From assembly GCF_039912695.1 (NCBI RefSeq), contig NZ_JBDSPJ010000021.1, positions 1-64,000 on the forward strand: DNA of 64,000 nucleotides, written 5' to 3'. The notes below the pieces were generated by a model. The model was not told the origin of the DNA. It ran no database searches and worked only from the letters and a program-made list of their open reading frames with translations. Both the position numbers and the translations under genes were made by a program. Below are positions 1-7,991 of this stretch, piece after piece. Source of the DNA: Pseudolysinimonas_A sp039912695. Its GTDB lineage: Bacteria > Actinomycetota > Actinomycetes > Actinomycetales > Microbacteriaceae. The first letter of the stretch is position 1, and every line of letters starts with the position of its first letter.

Positions 1-29
1 GGGTCCGCGCCGCAGTGCGACGCGGACCC
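1..29 (-). terminator. hairpin after rhaS operon
   Basis: A perfect 9-bp stem (GGGTCCGCG with CGCGGACCC) around an 11-nt loop lies 23 bases past the rhaS stop codon. It is a likely transcription terminator of the leftward rhamnose transport operon. Any U-tract would lie outside the window, so intrinsic termination cannot be confirmed. Confidence 0.55.
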
Positions 30-52
30 CCGCCCTTATTTCAGTCTCCGAC

Positions 53-1099
53 TTAGAAGTCGAAGTTGTCCACGTTGGACTTGTCGAAGACGAACAGCGG
101 GCCGAGAACGATCTCGCCGCCCTTTCCAACCGTGTAGTCACCTAGCGGGGTGGTGAAGGTGTCGCCCTCGGCGCCGGTGATCTCACCGTCGATGAGCGCC
201 TTCGCCGTGTACGCGGCGAGCTGGCCGAGCGCTCCGACATCCCACAGGCCGAACTGGTCGAAGACACCGGCCTTGATGTAGTCGCGCAGCTCGCTCGGGA
301 GACCCAGACCGGTCAGCCAGATCGTGTCCTGCAGGGCAGGAGTGTCCTGCAGGTAGTGAGCCGCTTCCTTCACGGAAACCGAGTCGGGCGCGATGATGCC
401 GTCCAGCTCGGGGTGAGCCGTGATGACACCCTTGACCGCGTTGTAGGCGTCCGCGTCAACGTCGTTGCCGTAAACGACATCCACGACCTGGATGTTCGGC
501 GCCTGCGCCACGAGCTTCGCCTTGATCGAGTCGACCCAGGCGTTCAAGTTGGTCGCGTTCGGTCCACCCGAGACGATGGCGATCTGAACGGCATTCGAGG
601 TACCGAAGTTCTTCACCGCGAGGTCAACGAGACCCTGGGCGACACCGTCGACCGTGGCCTGGTTGATGAACGCGTCGCGGCAGTTCGTGTCGGAGTCGAA
701 GGTGACGACCTTGACGCCGGCCGCCATCGCGTCCTTCAGGTCGGCACAGACCGCTTCCGGGTCGTTCGCGGCGAGGATGATCGCACCAGCGCCATTCTGA
801 ATGGCGGTCTGGATGAACGGCGACTGCGACGTCGGCGAAGCTTCGTTCGAGCCGGCCTCCGTGTAGGTGCCGTTGAAGCCTTCGATCGCCGACTTGGCAC
901 CCGCGTCGGATGCCGCGAAGTACTTGTTGCCCAAGCTCTTCGGCATGACGACGATGTTGTAGTTCGCCGCTCCGCTCGGGGTGCCGCCGCCGGGTCCCGT
1001 TGCGGTACAGCCCGCGAGAACGAGCGCTGAAGCCGCAAGTGCGACTGCCGCAGTGATCACACGGTGCTTACGCCCGCGCGTACGTTCGATGAACGTCAT
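53..1099 (-). CDS. rhaS: rhamnose ABC transporter substrate-binding lipoprotein
   Basis: This is a 348-aa extracellular sugar-binding protein of the periplasmic-binding-protein type 4 family (ribose/rhamnose class). The N-terminus has basic residues, a hydrophobic stretch and a lipobox ending LVLAGC with Cys31, so it should be a lipid-anchored protein on the outer face of the membrane. It would hand rhamnose to the RhaP/RhaQ permeases. It is the last gene of the leftward operon, 80 bp beyond rhaQ, with its own AAGG-type ribosome site, which fits the high expression usual for binding proteins. The rhamnose assignment rests on the linked rhaI, rhaD and rhaB genes; the sequence alone would only say sugar. 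Confidence 0.9.
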   Translation of the reverse strand: MTFIERTRGRKHRVITAAVALAASALVLAGCTATGPGGGTPSGAANYNIVVMPKSLGNKYFAASDAGAKSAIEGFNGTYTEAGSNEASPTSQSPFIQTAIQNGAGAIILAANDPEAVCADLKDAMAAGVKVVTFDSDTNCRDAFINQATVDGVAQGLVDLAVKNFGTSNAVQIAIVSGGPNATNLNAWVDSIKAKLVAQAPNIQVVDVVYGNDVDADAYNAVKGVITAHPELDGIIAPDSVSVKEAAHYLQDTPALQDTIWLTGLGLPSELRDYIKAGVFDQFGLWDVGALGQLAAYTAKALIDGEITGAEGDTFTTPLGDYTVGKGGEIVLGPLFVFDKSNVDNFDF

Positions 1100-1179
1100 T
1101 GTTCTGCCCTTCTTCTATTGGTGTGATGCAGGTGTGGTGCTCTGGTGTTCGGTACTTCGGTAGATCAACTTCGCCACCC

Positions 1180-2199
1180 TTATGCGGTGGACGTGATGGC
1201 TCGTCGGCGTTGCGAGATCGCCGCGGCGACACTCGAGACGACGACGGAAGCGATGAGGGCGGTGCCGGTGATCACGTAGATCGCGTCGTCACCGATGCCG
1301 AGAACTTGGAGCGACTTGTTGACCGTCGCGATGAACAGGCCCCCGAGGATGCCGCCCAGCAGACTGCCGGTTCCCCCCCAGATCGAAACGCCGCCGAGCA
1401 CGATCGCCGTGACCGCACGCAGCTCGAAGCCATTCCCGTTCGAGCCGATCGCGTTCGAGTACTGGAGGGTGAAAAGCACCCCGACGAGACCCGCAACGAG
1501 GCCACTCAAGACGAACAACGTGAACTTCGTCCGCGAGACGTTGACGCCCGAGAAGGCGGCATTCTCGGGCGACAGCCCGATGGCGAAGACTCCGCGACCA
1601 AACGCCGTGAAGTGCAGGAGCACCCCGAATCCGATCGCCATCACGATGAACATCACGATGAGCCACGGGATCGGGGTACCGGGGACGGTCGACCGCACGA
1701 AACTAGTGACCGCCGACGGGAAGCCGGTAACCGCCGTCGTACCGAGCACTCCCACCGCAATCCCGCGGAACAGGGCGAGCGTGCCGATGGTCACGGCGAG
1801 GCTCGGAAGTCCGACAACGGTGACGAGAACTCCGTTGAACGCCCCGACGAGTCCGCCGATCGCGACGCTGATCAGAGCGGCGACCGGAAGCGGTATCCCG
1901 GCCGCGAACATCAGACCGAACGCTGCACTCGACAGACCGAGAACCGACCCGATCGAGATATCGATCTCGCCCGTCACGATGATCAGCGTCAGCGGCAGCG
2001 CAAGGATGAGGATCGGGGCCGCGTTGAGCAGCAGCGTGGAGAACGTGTAGTTCGGATTCGGCCGCAGGTAGTTGGGCATCACGATGATCGAGACGACGAT
2101 CACCAGAATGATCGCGACGATCAGTACCGCCTCCGGCCGCAGCAGCAGCCGACGCCAGAGCGGACGGTCGTGGCGGAGGTACGTCGTTTCGACGGTCAT
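1180..2199 (-). CDS. rhaQ: rhamnose ABC transporter permease
   Basis: This is a 339-aa polytopic membrane protein of the BPD_transp_2 (RbsC-like) family, one half of the rhamnose import channel. It has around eight to ten hydrophobic segments and the family region GEIDISIGSVLGLSS near residues 75-90. The frame is open well upstream, but the ATG at 2199 overlaps the rhaP stop in an ATGA and begins MTVETTYL, so this is the chosen start. P versus Q naming follows gene order in characterised rhamnose loci and is interchangeable here. Confidence 0.9.
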   Translation of the reverse strand: MTVETTYLRHDRPLWRRLLLRPEAVLIVAIILVIVVSIIVMPNYLRPNPNYTFSTLLLNAAPILILALPLTLIIVTGEIDISIGSVLGLSSAAFGLMFAAGIPLPVAALISVAIGGLVGAFNGVLVTVVGLPSLAVTIGTLALFRGIAVGVLGTTAVTGFPSAVTSFVRSTVPGTPIPWLIVMFIVMAIGFGVLLHFTAFGRGVFAIGLSPENAAFSGVNVSRTKFTLFVLSGLVAGLVGVLFTLQYSNAIGSNGNGFELRAVTAIVLGGVSIWGGTGSLLGGILGGLFIATVNKSLQVLGIGDDAIYVITGTALIASVVVSSVAAAISQRRRAITSTA

Positions 2200-3194
2200 G
2201 CGCTGAGTCCCTTTCGAGCTTGCCGCTGCCTGACCACAAAGAACACCCGGTCGAGGGTGATCGCCCCGACGATGAGCACGCCGACGACGGCTTGCTGCCA
2301 CAGGCTGGGGATGCTGAGCACCGGCAGCGCCGTGGTGAGGGTTGCGAGGAAGAAGGCTCCGAGAGCGACACCCCAAATACGGCCCGCCCCACCGACGACG
2401 GCGACCCCGCCGACAACGGCAGCAGCGACGGCCTGAAGCTCGAGACCCAGTCCGACCTTCGAGTCGCCGGTGGCGTAGATCGACACGTAGATGACGCCAG
2501 CGACCCCGGCGAGGGTTCCCGAGATGACGAACGGCAGGAGCGTGAGCCGCCTCGTGCGCAGGCCGTACAGTACGGCCGCATCGGGGTTCGATCCGATCGC
2601 GTACAGTTCCCGACCGGTGCGTCGGCTGGTCATGAACCACGCGGCGAGCAGGACGACCACCACCGCGACGATCAGCAGCCAGGGCACTCCGAACAGACCG
2701 CTCAGCGCCAGCTGGGTGAACTCCTTCGGCACCCACTCCGGCCGGATGAAGTTACCGCCGATCCAGAGGACCGCGATTCCTCGGTAGGCGTACAGCGTGC
2801 CGAGCGTGATGACTAGGGCCGGCACCTTGAGAAACGCGACGAGCAGACCATTCACCGACCCGAGGATGCCGCCGAAGAGCACGGTCAACAGGATGACAAC
2901 CGGGATGGGAAGTGCGGGCGCCTGATGAAACAGGTTGCCGCAGAAGTACGCCGAAAGACCGAGGATGCTGCCGATCGACAGATCGATGTTGCGCGTGATG
3001 ATGACGATCGCCTCGCCGACCGCAAGCGCGATATACAGAGCCGGGGTGCGCAGCAGGTCACGAACCCCGCCCTCGGAGAAGAGGTATTGCGGCTGAGTCA
3101 AGGTCGTGATGACCACGAGCGCGACGATCACGACGATCAGGCTCAACTCGCGGGCGCGGAAGATCCATTCCCACCACGATTGGGTGCGGGTCAT
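2196..3194 (-). CDS. rhaP: rhamnose ABC transporter permease
   Basis: This 332-aa inner-membrane permease of the BPD_transp_2 family is the partner of the downstream permease. The motif TRNIDLSIGSILGLSAY (about residues 65-81) is the conserved region of ribose-type permeases. It overlaps rhaT by ATGA at 3191-3194 and rhaQ by ATGA at 2196-2199, so the two permeases and the ATPase are probably translationally coupled and made in fixed ratio. Confidence 0.9.
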   Translation of the reverse strand: MTRTQSWWEWIFRARELSLIVVIVALVVITTLTQPQYLFSEGGVRDLLRTPALYIALAVGEAIVIITRNIDLSIGSILGLSAYFCGNLFHQAPALPIPVVILLTVLFGGILGSVNGLLVAFLKVPALVITLGTLYAYRGIAVLWIGGNFIRPEWVPKEFTQLALSGLFGVPWLLIVAVVVVLLAAWFMTSRRTGRELYAIGSNPDAAVLYGLRTRRLTLLPFVISGTLAGVAGVIYVSIYATGDSKVGLGLELQAVAAAVVGGVAVVGGAGRIWGVALGAFFLATLTTALPVLSIPSLWQQAVVGVLIVGAITLDRVFFVVRQRQARKGLSA

Positions 3195-4696
3195 GTCTCC
3201 ACCGCGCTGTCTGGGGCATGGGTCGCCGCGAACATGACGCGCTCGGCCGAAGCGTCGACCCGCGCGATGTTGGCGGTGAGTCGGCCCTCTCGCACGGTCA
3301 GGACGCGGTCAGCCATCCCGAGCACTTCGGGCAGCTCCGACGAGATCATCAGGACCGCTACCCCGGTACCGGCCAGCTCGGAGATGAGCCGGTGGACCTC
3401 GGCCTTCGTGCCGACGTCGATTCCGCGGGTGGGTTCGTCGACGATCAGCAGTTTCGGGTTCGTCGCGAGCCACTTCGCGAGCACGACCTTCTGCTGATTG
3501 CCGCCCGAGAGCATGAACGCGTGGGTGTCGAGCGCGCGCGTCTTGACGTGAAGTCGTCGCGCCCACTCGGCCGCGGGAGCCTGCTCGAGCTTCGAGGTGA
3601 TGAACCCAGCTTTCGCGACCTGGTTGCGGATCGCGAGCGTGATGTTGGTCGCGACGCCCGCGGTCATCGCCAGCCCCTGCTTACGGCGATCCTCCGGGAC
3701 GAAACCCATACCGAGTGCCATCGCGGCGGCGGGACGGTGACGCGGGACGACCGTGCCGTCGATCTTCACGGTGCCCGAGTCGTACCGGTCGACACCGAAG
3801 ACCGCCCGAGCGATCTCGCTCCGGCCAGCACCGACGAGGCCTGCGAGGCAGACAATCTCGCCCGAACGCACCTGGAACGAGACGTCCTCGAACACCCCGG
3901 CCCGGCTCAGGTGCTCGACGTCGAGGACGACGTGGCCGATCTCGGCTTCCTCTTTCGGGAAGAGATTCTCGACGCTGCGACCGACCATCTGGCGGATGAT
4001 CTCGTCGACGGTGACATCGGCGATCGGGTTGGTCGCGATGTAGCGTCCGTCCCGCATGACCGTGATGGTGTCGCACAGGGCGAAGACCTCGTCGAAGCGG
4101 TGAGAAATGAAGATGACGCCCTTGCCTTCGTCGCGCAGTTGCCGCGCGACACCCATCAGGCGATCTACCTCGACGCCGCTCAGCGCGGCGGTGGGCTCGT
4201 CCATGATGAGCACCCGCGCATTCAGGGAGATCGCTTTCGCGATCTCGACGATCTGCTGGTCGGCGATCGACAGACCGCGCGCCTCCCGGTCGGGATCGAT
4301 CGGCACGCCGAGCTGCGCCGTCAGCTCTCGTGCCGAGCGGCGCATCGAAGCACGGTCGATCGTTCCGAAGCGCGTATAGGGCTGCCGGCCGACGAAGATA
4401 TTCTCCGCGACGGTCAGGTCGGGGAAGAGCGTCGGCTCTTGGTAAATGACGGCGATGCCGTGGTGCTTCGCGTCGGCGGTCGAGCGGAAGTCGACCGATT
4501 CGCCATCGAGCAGAAACTCACCCGCGTCGCGGCTGTACACGCCGCCGATCACCTTCACCAGCGTCGACTTCCCCGCGCCGTTCTCCCCCACGAGCGCGTG
4601 GATCGTTCCCGCGTCGAGCACGAGGTCGGCTGAGGCCAGTGCGGCGACTTGGCCAAAGCCCTTGGCCACCCCGTGCAGCTCGAGCAGATGGCTCAT
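3191..4696 (-). CDS. rhaT: rhamnose ABC transporter ATPase (two ABC domains)
   Basis: This is a 501-aa cytoplasmic ATPase with two fused ABC domains, the arrangement of RbsA-type sugar importers. The first domain has Walker A GENGAGKST at residues 37-45 and signature region LSIADQQIVEIAKA. The second has the degenerate P-loop GLVGAGRSE and signature LSGGNQQKVVLAKW, as is usual for the family. The ATG at 4696 was chosen over longer in-frame options because it overlaps the DUF4432 stop (ATGA) and begins right before the ABC fold. It energises RhaP/RhaQ. Confidence 0.92.
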   Translation of the reverse strand: MSHLLELHGVAKGFGQVAALASADLVLDAGTIHALVGENGAGKSTLVKVIGGVYSRDAGEFLLDGESVDFRSTADAKHHGIAVIYQEPTLFPDLTVAENIFVGRQPYTRFGTIDRASMRRSARELTAQLGVPIDPDREARGLSIADQQIVEIAKAISLNARVLIMDEPTAALSGVEVDRLMGVARQLRDEGKGVIFISHRFDEVFALCDTITVMRDGRYIATNPIADVTVDEIIRQMVGRSVENLFPKEEAEIGHVVLDVEHLSRAGVFEDVSFQVRSGEIVCLAGLVGAGRSEIARAVFGVDRYDSGTVKIDGTVVPRHRPAAAMALGMGFVPEDRRKQGLAMTAGVATNITLAIRNQVAKAGFITSKLEQAPAAEWARRLHVKTRALDTHAFMLSGGNQQKVVLAKWLATNPKLLIVDEPTRGIDVGTKAEVHRLISELAGTGVAVLMISSELPEVLGMADRVLTVREGRLTANIARVDASAERVMFAATHAPDSAVET

Positions 4697-5691
4697 ATCC
4701 GTGCCACCTCGATGCTGATCTGGTAGGCGACGGTCTCGCCTGGCTCGATGTGCGGGAGGCGCCCACTCTCCCGCGCGGCCGCGCGGCCCTGGATCTCCGG
4801 AGTGTTCGCGGGCTCGAGACCGAGCACGTAGTGTCCGGTCGCCGTCATCTTCCATTCGAAGAGGGCAGGCAAAGTCGCCGAGTAGCGGAGCGTCAGCTCG
4901 AGGCCGCGTGCTCGGTTCGTGACCCGGGCGGAACGCTCGGCGCCGGCCTCGTGGATGTAGACCTGCTCGCGGAAACCCGTCACGGGGGCTCCGATTTCGT
5001 ACTTGGCATCGAATCCCGCCTCGGCGTCGGGGTCGCGCGCGACGACCGAGCGAGCCGGGATGTCGAGGGTAACTCCCTCGTCCAGGAGCGGCCAGCCGAG
5101 GTTGACGTGGTACAGCACCATGAGCGGGCTGGGGTTCGCGCCCTCGTTCGTCACGGTGTCGGAGATCGTGAGGATGCTCGACCCAATCTCGCTAGAAATC
5201 TCGCGCCGCAAGGCCAAGTTCTCGGCGAAGACAGCAGTTTGCCGGACGGTCCCGGCAACGATCACGCGCTCCCGAGTGGCATCGGCCATCGTGACGCGCG
5301 CGGGGAGGTGCCCTACCCGACCGTGCATCCCGACCACACCGTCTTCGTCATCGGCGGGCGGGCCGAAGCTGTCGAGCCCACAGGTCGTGACCAGACCGCC
5401 GCCGAAGGTGCGCAGCCACCCGCGGCCATCGGGCTCGTAGAACCCGGGGGCTGCGATTCCGGTCGAGCTCAGCCACGCGAGCGGAAGGCCTTCGTAGCTC
5501 GCGGCGCCGATGTCGAGTCCACGATCGGGATGAACATCGAACTCCAGCCCGCCGCCGTTCACGACGTGGAGTCGACGCGCACCGCGCGCCGGTCCTTCCG
5601 CGTCGATGAACGAGTCGATGCGGGCGACCTGATCGAGCGACCCGACGCGAAGGAGCGCCTGCTCGACGGGGAGTCCGAGAATGTTAGTCAA
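4693..5691 (-). CDS. DUF4432 family aldose-1-epimerase-like protein
   Basis: This 332-aa protein resembles DUF4432, part of the galactose-mutarotase-like sugar-binding superfamily (for example the segment FDVHPDRGLDIGAASYEG). No RhaM mutarotase is present in this locus, so it may supply rhamnose anomer interconversion or act on a related sugar; that role is inference from position. The start is a TTG at 5691 that overlaps the end of the preceding gene by 8 nt. No better ATG or GTG is seen before the conserved region. It is coupled to rhaT by ATGA. Confidence 0.75.
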   Translation of the reverse strand: MTNILGLPVEQALLRVGSLDQVARIDSFIDAEGPARGARRLHVVNGGGLEFDVHPDRGLDIGAASYEGLPLAWLSSTGIAAPGFYEPDGRGWLRTFGGGLVTTCGLDSFGPPADDEDGVVGMHGRVGHLPARVTMADATRERVIVAGTVRQTAVFAENLALRREISSEIGSSILTISDTVTNEGANPSPLMVLYHVNLGWPLLDEGVTLDIPARSVVARDPDAEAGFDAKYEIGAPVTGFREQVYIHEAGAERSARVTNRARGLELTLRYSATLPALFEWKMTATGHYVLGLEPANTPEIQGRAAARESGRLPHIEPGETVAYQISIEVARI

Positions 5692-6922
5692 CGTGACCGA
5701 GCTCCGTGTTCCCCGGCCCGAAGTGCTTGAGCACGACGAGGTCGTCGGTCCTCGAACGGTTGGTGATGGTCACACCCGATTTCGCTGCAGCGGCAGAGAC
5801 GAAAAACTCGTCTTCGCTGAGCTGGCCGAAGCGGATCGTGGTGACTGCAGAGGTCTCGAGCGATCCAAACGTGCCATGGCCCTGGATGACGTGTGCACCA
5901 TAGGCGTCGTCTTCGGTGATCGTGACCGTCTGGCCGGGCTTCACCGAGAGCTCCTTGGCGCTGTATGCGTTCGAGCGGTAAACGATCCAGTTCTCGACGT
6001 AGCCCGGGCCCGCCGACTTCGACGCGTCGGTCTCGTACGGAACCATGAACCGGTTCGCGACGAAGTTGGGGTCGACGTTTTTCTCCCAGTCGAGAAGGTC
6101 GAGCACGAAGTCGAAATCACCGTGGTGCTTCGGGGGGACGTCTTTCCAGAGCAGTTCGATGGGAACTTCGCGGTTGTTGCTCCAGGACTCGCACATGCAG
6201 AAGACATCACTTGCGGACTGGGGCTCGTAGGTGCAGATGCTTGCGGGGGCGTGCAAAACGCCGGCCGGGATATCCCACCCGGTGCCGAGCTGAGTGCGGT
6301 AGCCGAGTGCGTAATCCGTGATGCGGTTGTCGCCACCGTCGACGAAACGTTCGAGGCGTTCCTTGAGCTGCGCGCGGGTGGTGCCGGGCTGGAGGCCGAA
6401 GAACGAGATCGACTGGTCGCCCTTGTAGTTGTTCATGTGCGGCGAGTAGTAGTACGACTCAGGCTTGCCGACCTTGCCGACCAGCGCGGCCTTCTCGTCG
6501 TCGTGGTGCACGTGGAACGGGAGCGGCTGCAGGTTGTCGTAGTACTTCGAGTAGACGGTCCAGCCGCCGTGAGCATCCTGAAGTCGGTGGCCGATCGCGT
6601 CGGCCTTGTGATGAGCGACGAACTCGTCGAACGGCAGCAGGCCCCCGTCGGGGTCGATCACGAGGCTGAGGCCCTCGTACGGGCCGGTGAGTGGGCCGTT
6701 TTCGGCACGAACCGACGACCCGAGCCAACGCTCATCAATCCCCCCGCGCGTCTGCTCGAACGGGAAGTAGTCATCCGGGTGCAGCCGGATCCGGCGGCCC
6801 GGAGTGCAAAACGCCCGAGGAACCCAGGCCGGAGCGAGACGCACGATTCCGTTCCCGGCATCCAGGGCGCGATCCATGCCGGAGGCGCTGGCTGCGATGT
6901 TGGAATAGACGTCCGACGCCAT
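5684..6922 (-). CDS. cupin / phosphomannose-isomerase-like protein, first gene of rhamnose operon
   Basis: This 412-aa protein has the layout of type I phosphomannose isomerases: an HVHHDDE segment, KPESYYY, and later IPAGVLHAP, which would give the His/Glu/His metal site. It therefore looks like a metal-dependent sugar isomerase or cupin enzyme, but the substrate is unknown. Its place at the head of the rhamnose import operon suggests a sugar released along with rhamnose, such as mannose or lyxose; this is inference. The ATG at 6922 is preferred over an upstream ATG at 6973 because AAAGGAG lies at the right distance and MASDVYSN follows. Confidence 0.7.
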   Translation of the reverse strand: MASDVYSNIAASASGMDRALDAGNGIVRLAPAWVPRAFCTPGRRIRLHPDDYFPFEQTRGGIDERWLGSSVRAENGPLTGPYEGLSLVIDPDGGLLPFDEFVAHHKADAIGHRLQDAHGGWTVYSKYYDNLQPLPFHVHHDDEKAALVGKVGKPESYYYSPHMNNYKGDQSISFFGLQPGTTRAQLKERLERFVDGGDNRITDYALGYRTQLGTGWDIPAGVLHAPASICTYEPQSASDVFCMCESWSNNREVPIELLWKDVPPKHHGDFDFVLDLLDWEKNVDPNFVANRFMVPYETDASKSAGPGYVENWIVYRSNAYSAKELSVKPGQTVTITEDDAYGAHVIQGHGTFGSLETSAVTTIRFGQLSEDEFFVSAAAAKSGVTITNRSRTDDLVVLKHFGPGNTELGHVD

Positions 6923-7107
6923 CGTCGATGCTCCTTTATTCGGTGCAACGACGACTGCTGGCGCCGCTGCCATGGGGGGACGGGTTCACTGAACCGATCG
7001 ATTTCGGACGCTACCACCGGGTATTGAATGTGTCAATCGAGGTGTGAGGACACGCAAAACACGCCTAAATGACAGGCGAGACCGAAGCCCAGAATGTTAT
7101 ATTGAGA

Positions 7108-7120
7108 GCGAAAGTTAACA
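7108..7120 (+). promoter_or_regulatory. candidate DeoR-regulator site (deoR / import operon side)
   Basis: GCGAAAGTTAACA lies in the 220-bp divergent region between the import operon and the deoR gene, just past a TATATT (7098-7103) that could be the deoR -10. A related sequence on the opposite strand at 7934-7946, before rhaI, matches at 10 of 13 positions. The pair is a reasonable candidate for the operator of the rhamnose DeoR regulator. Confidence 0.4.
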
Positions 7121-7142
7121 CGAAATATCACGTGAGGGAGCA

Positions 7143-7904
7143 ATGGCGACGACGAGCACGGCGGACTCCGAAGAGCGACGAGCGCGTCTGCTCACCACCC
7201 TCGCAAGCGAGAACGTCATCCAACTCGCCGAGGCGGCCGATCGCTTCGGTGTGTCAACGATGACGATTCGGCGCGATCTCGAGACCCTCGAGGCCGAAGG
7301 GCTTCTGCGTCGGGTGCGGGGCGGTGCCGTCTCGGTGATCGGACCACGGCCGTTCGGCGAACGGCGCGCCGTGCGACTGCGCGCTAAAGAGGCGATCGCC
7401 GAGAAGGCACTCGCGCTCGTGCCCCGCGCCGGCTCCATCGCACTCGATGCATCAACAACGATTGGGACGCTCGCGGCTCAATTCGGCGTTCGGTCGGGTC
7501 TGACGGTCGCGACGAATTCGTACCAGACTTACGGCGCGCTGCGATCTGCTCACGGCGTCAATGCCATCCTGATCGGCGGTGAGACCGAGGAGATCACCGA
7601 CAGTTTCGTTGGACCGCTCGCGGTGCACGCGGCGGAACTGCTGCGGTACTCCCGATTCTTCGCTTCGGCGAGCGCGATCGACACCCAGTACGGCACCTCG
7701 GAAGTGTCTCTCCGGGAGGCCGAGATGAAACGCACTTTTTTTCGGATGTCGAAGGAGCTGGTGCTCTGCATCGACTCGTCGAAACTCCGGCAACAGTCGA
7801 CGGCCGCGTGTCTCCCCCTCTCGGACGTGACCGTTCTGGTCACCGAGCTCGCCCCCACCGACCCGCGTCTCGACGACTTCCGTGACCTCGTGGAGCTGCT
7901 GTAA
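7143..7904 (+). CDS. DeoR family transcriptional regulator of rhamnose locus
   Basis: This 253-aa cytoplasmic DNA-binding regulator has an N-terminal winged helix-turn-helix (about residues 20-60, with the segment GVSTMTIRRDLETLEAEG) and a C-terminal DeoR sugar-phosphate sensor domain (DASTTIGTLAAQF near residue 105). Members of this family usually repress until a phosphorylated sugar binds; here rhamnulose-1-phosphate is the natural guess. It is divergent from the import operon and 87 bp before rhaI, so it can control both. The ATG at 7143 follows GAGGGAG. Confidence 0.88.
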   Translation: MATTSTADSEERRARLLTTLASENVIQLAEAADRFGVSTMTIRRDLETLEAEGLLRRVRGGAVSVIGPRPFGERRAVRLRAKEAIAEKALALVPRAGSIALDASTTIGTLAAQFGVRSGLTVATNSYQTYGALRSAHGVNAILIGGETEEITDSFVGPLAVHAAELLRYSRFFASASAIDTQYGTSEVSLREAEMKRTFFRMSKELVLCIDSSKLRQQSTAACLPLSDVTVLVTELAPTDPRLDDFRDLVELL

Positions 7905-7933
7905 TGCCCCGTGTTGCATCTTGAAACTCTTGT

Positions 7934-7946
7934 TGTTACGTTTCAC
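7934..7946 (-). promoter_or_regulatory. candidate DeoR-regulator site before rhaI
   Basis: GTGAAACGTAACA (minus strand) lies in the 87-bp gap between deoR and rhaI. It resembles the site at 7108-7120 in 10 of 13 positions, with the shared core GAAA..TAACA. It would let the same regulator control the catabolic genes. Confidence 0.35.
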
Positions 7947-7991
7947 ACGTTAGGACAGGCTCTGTGTCGGGGCCGGACAGAGAGGTCTGAC

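Noticed and set aside
1099..2436. 445-codon plus-strand frame over rhaQ and rhaP
   Set aside because: Composition is Arg/Asp/Glu-rich low-complexity typical of an antisense frame, and both permeases on the minus strand are clearly real.
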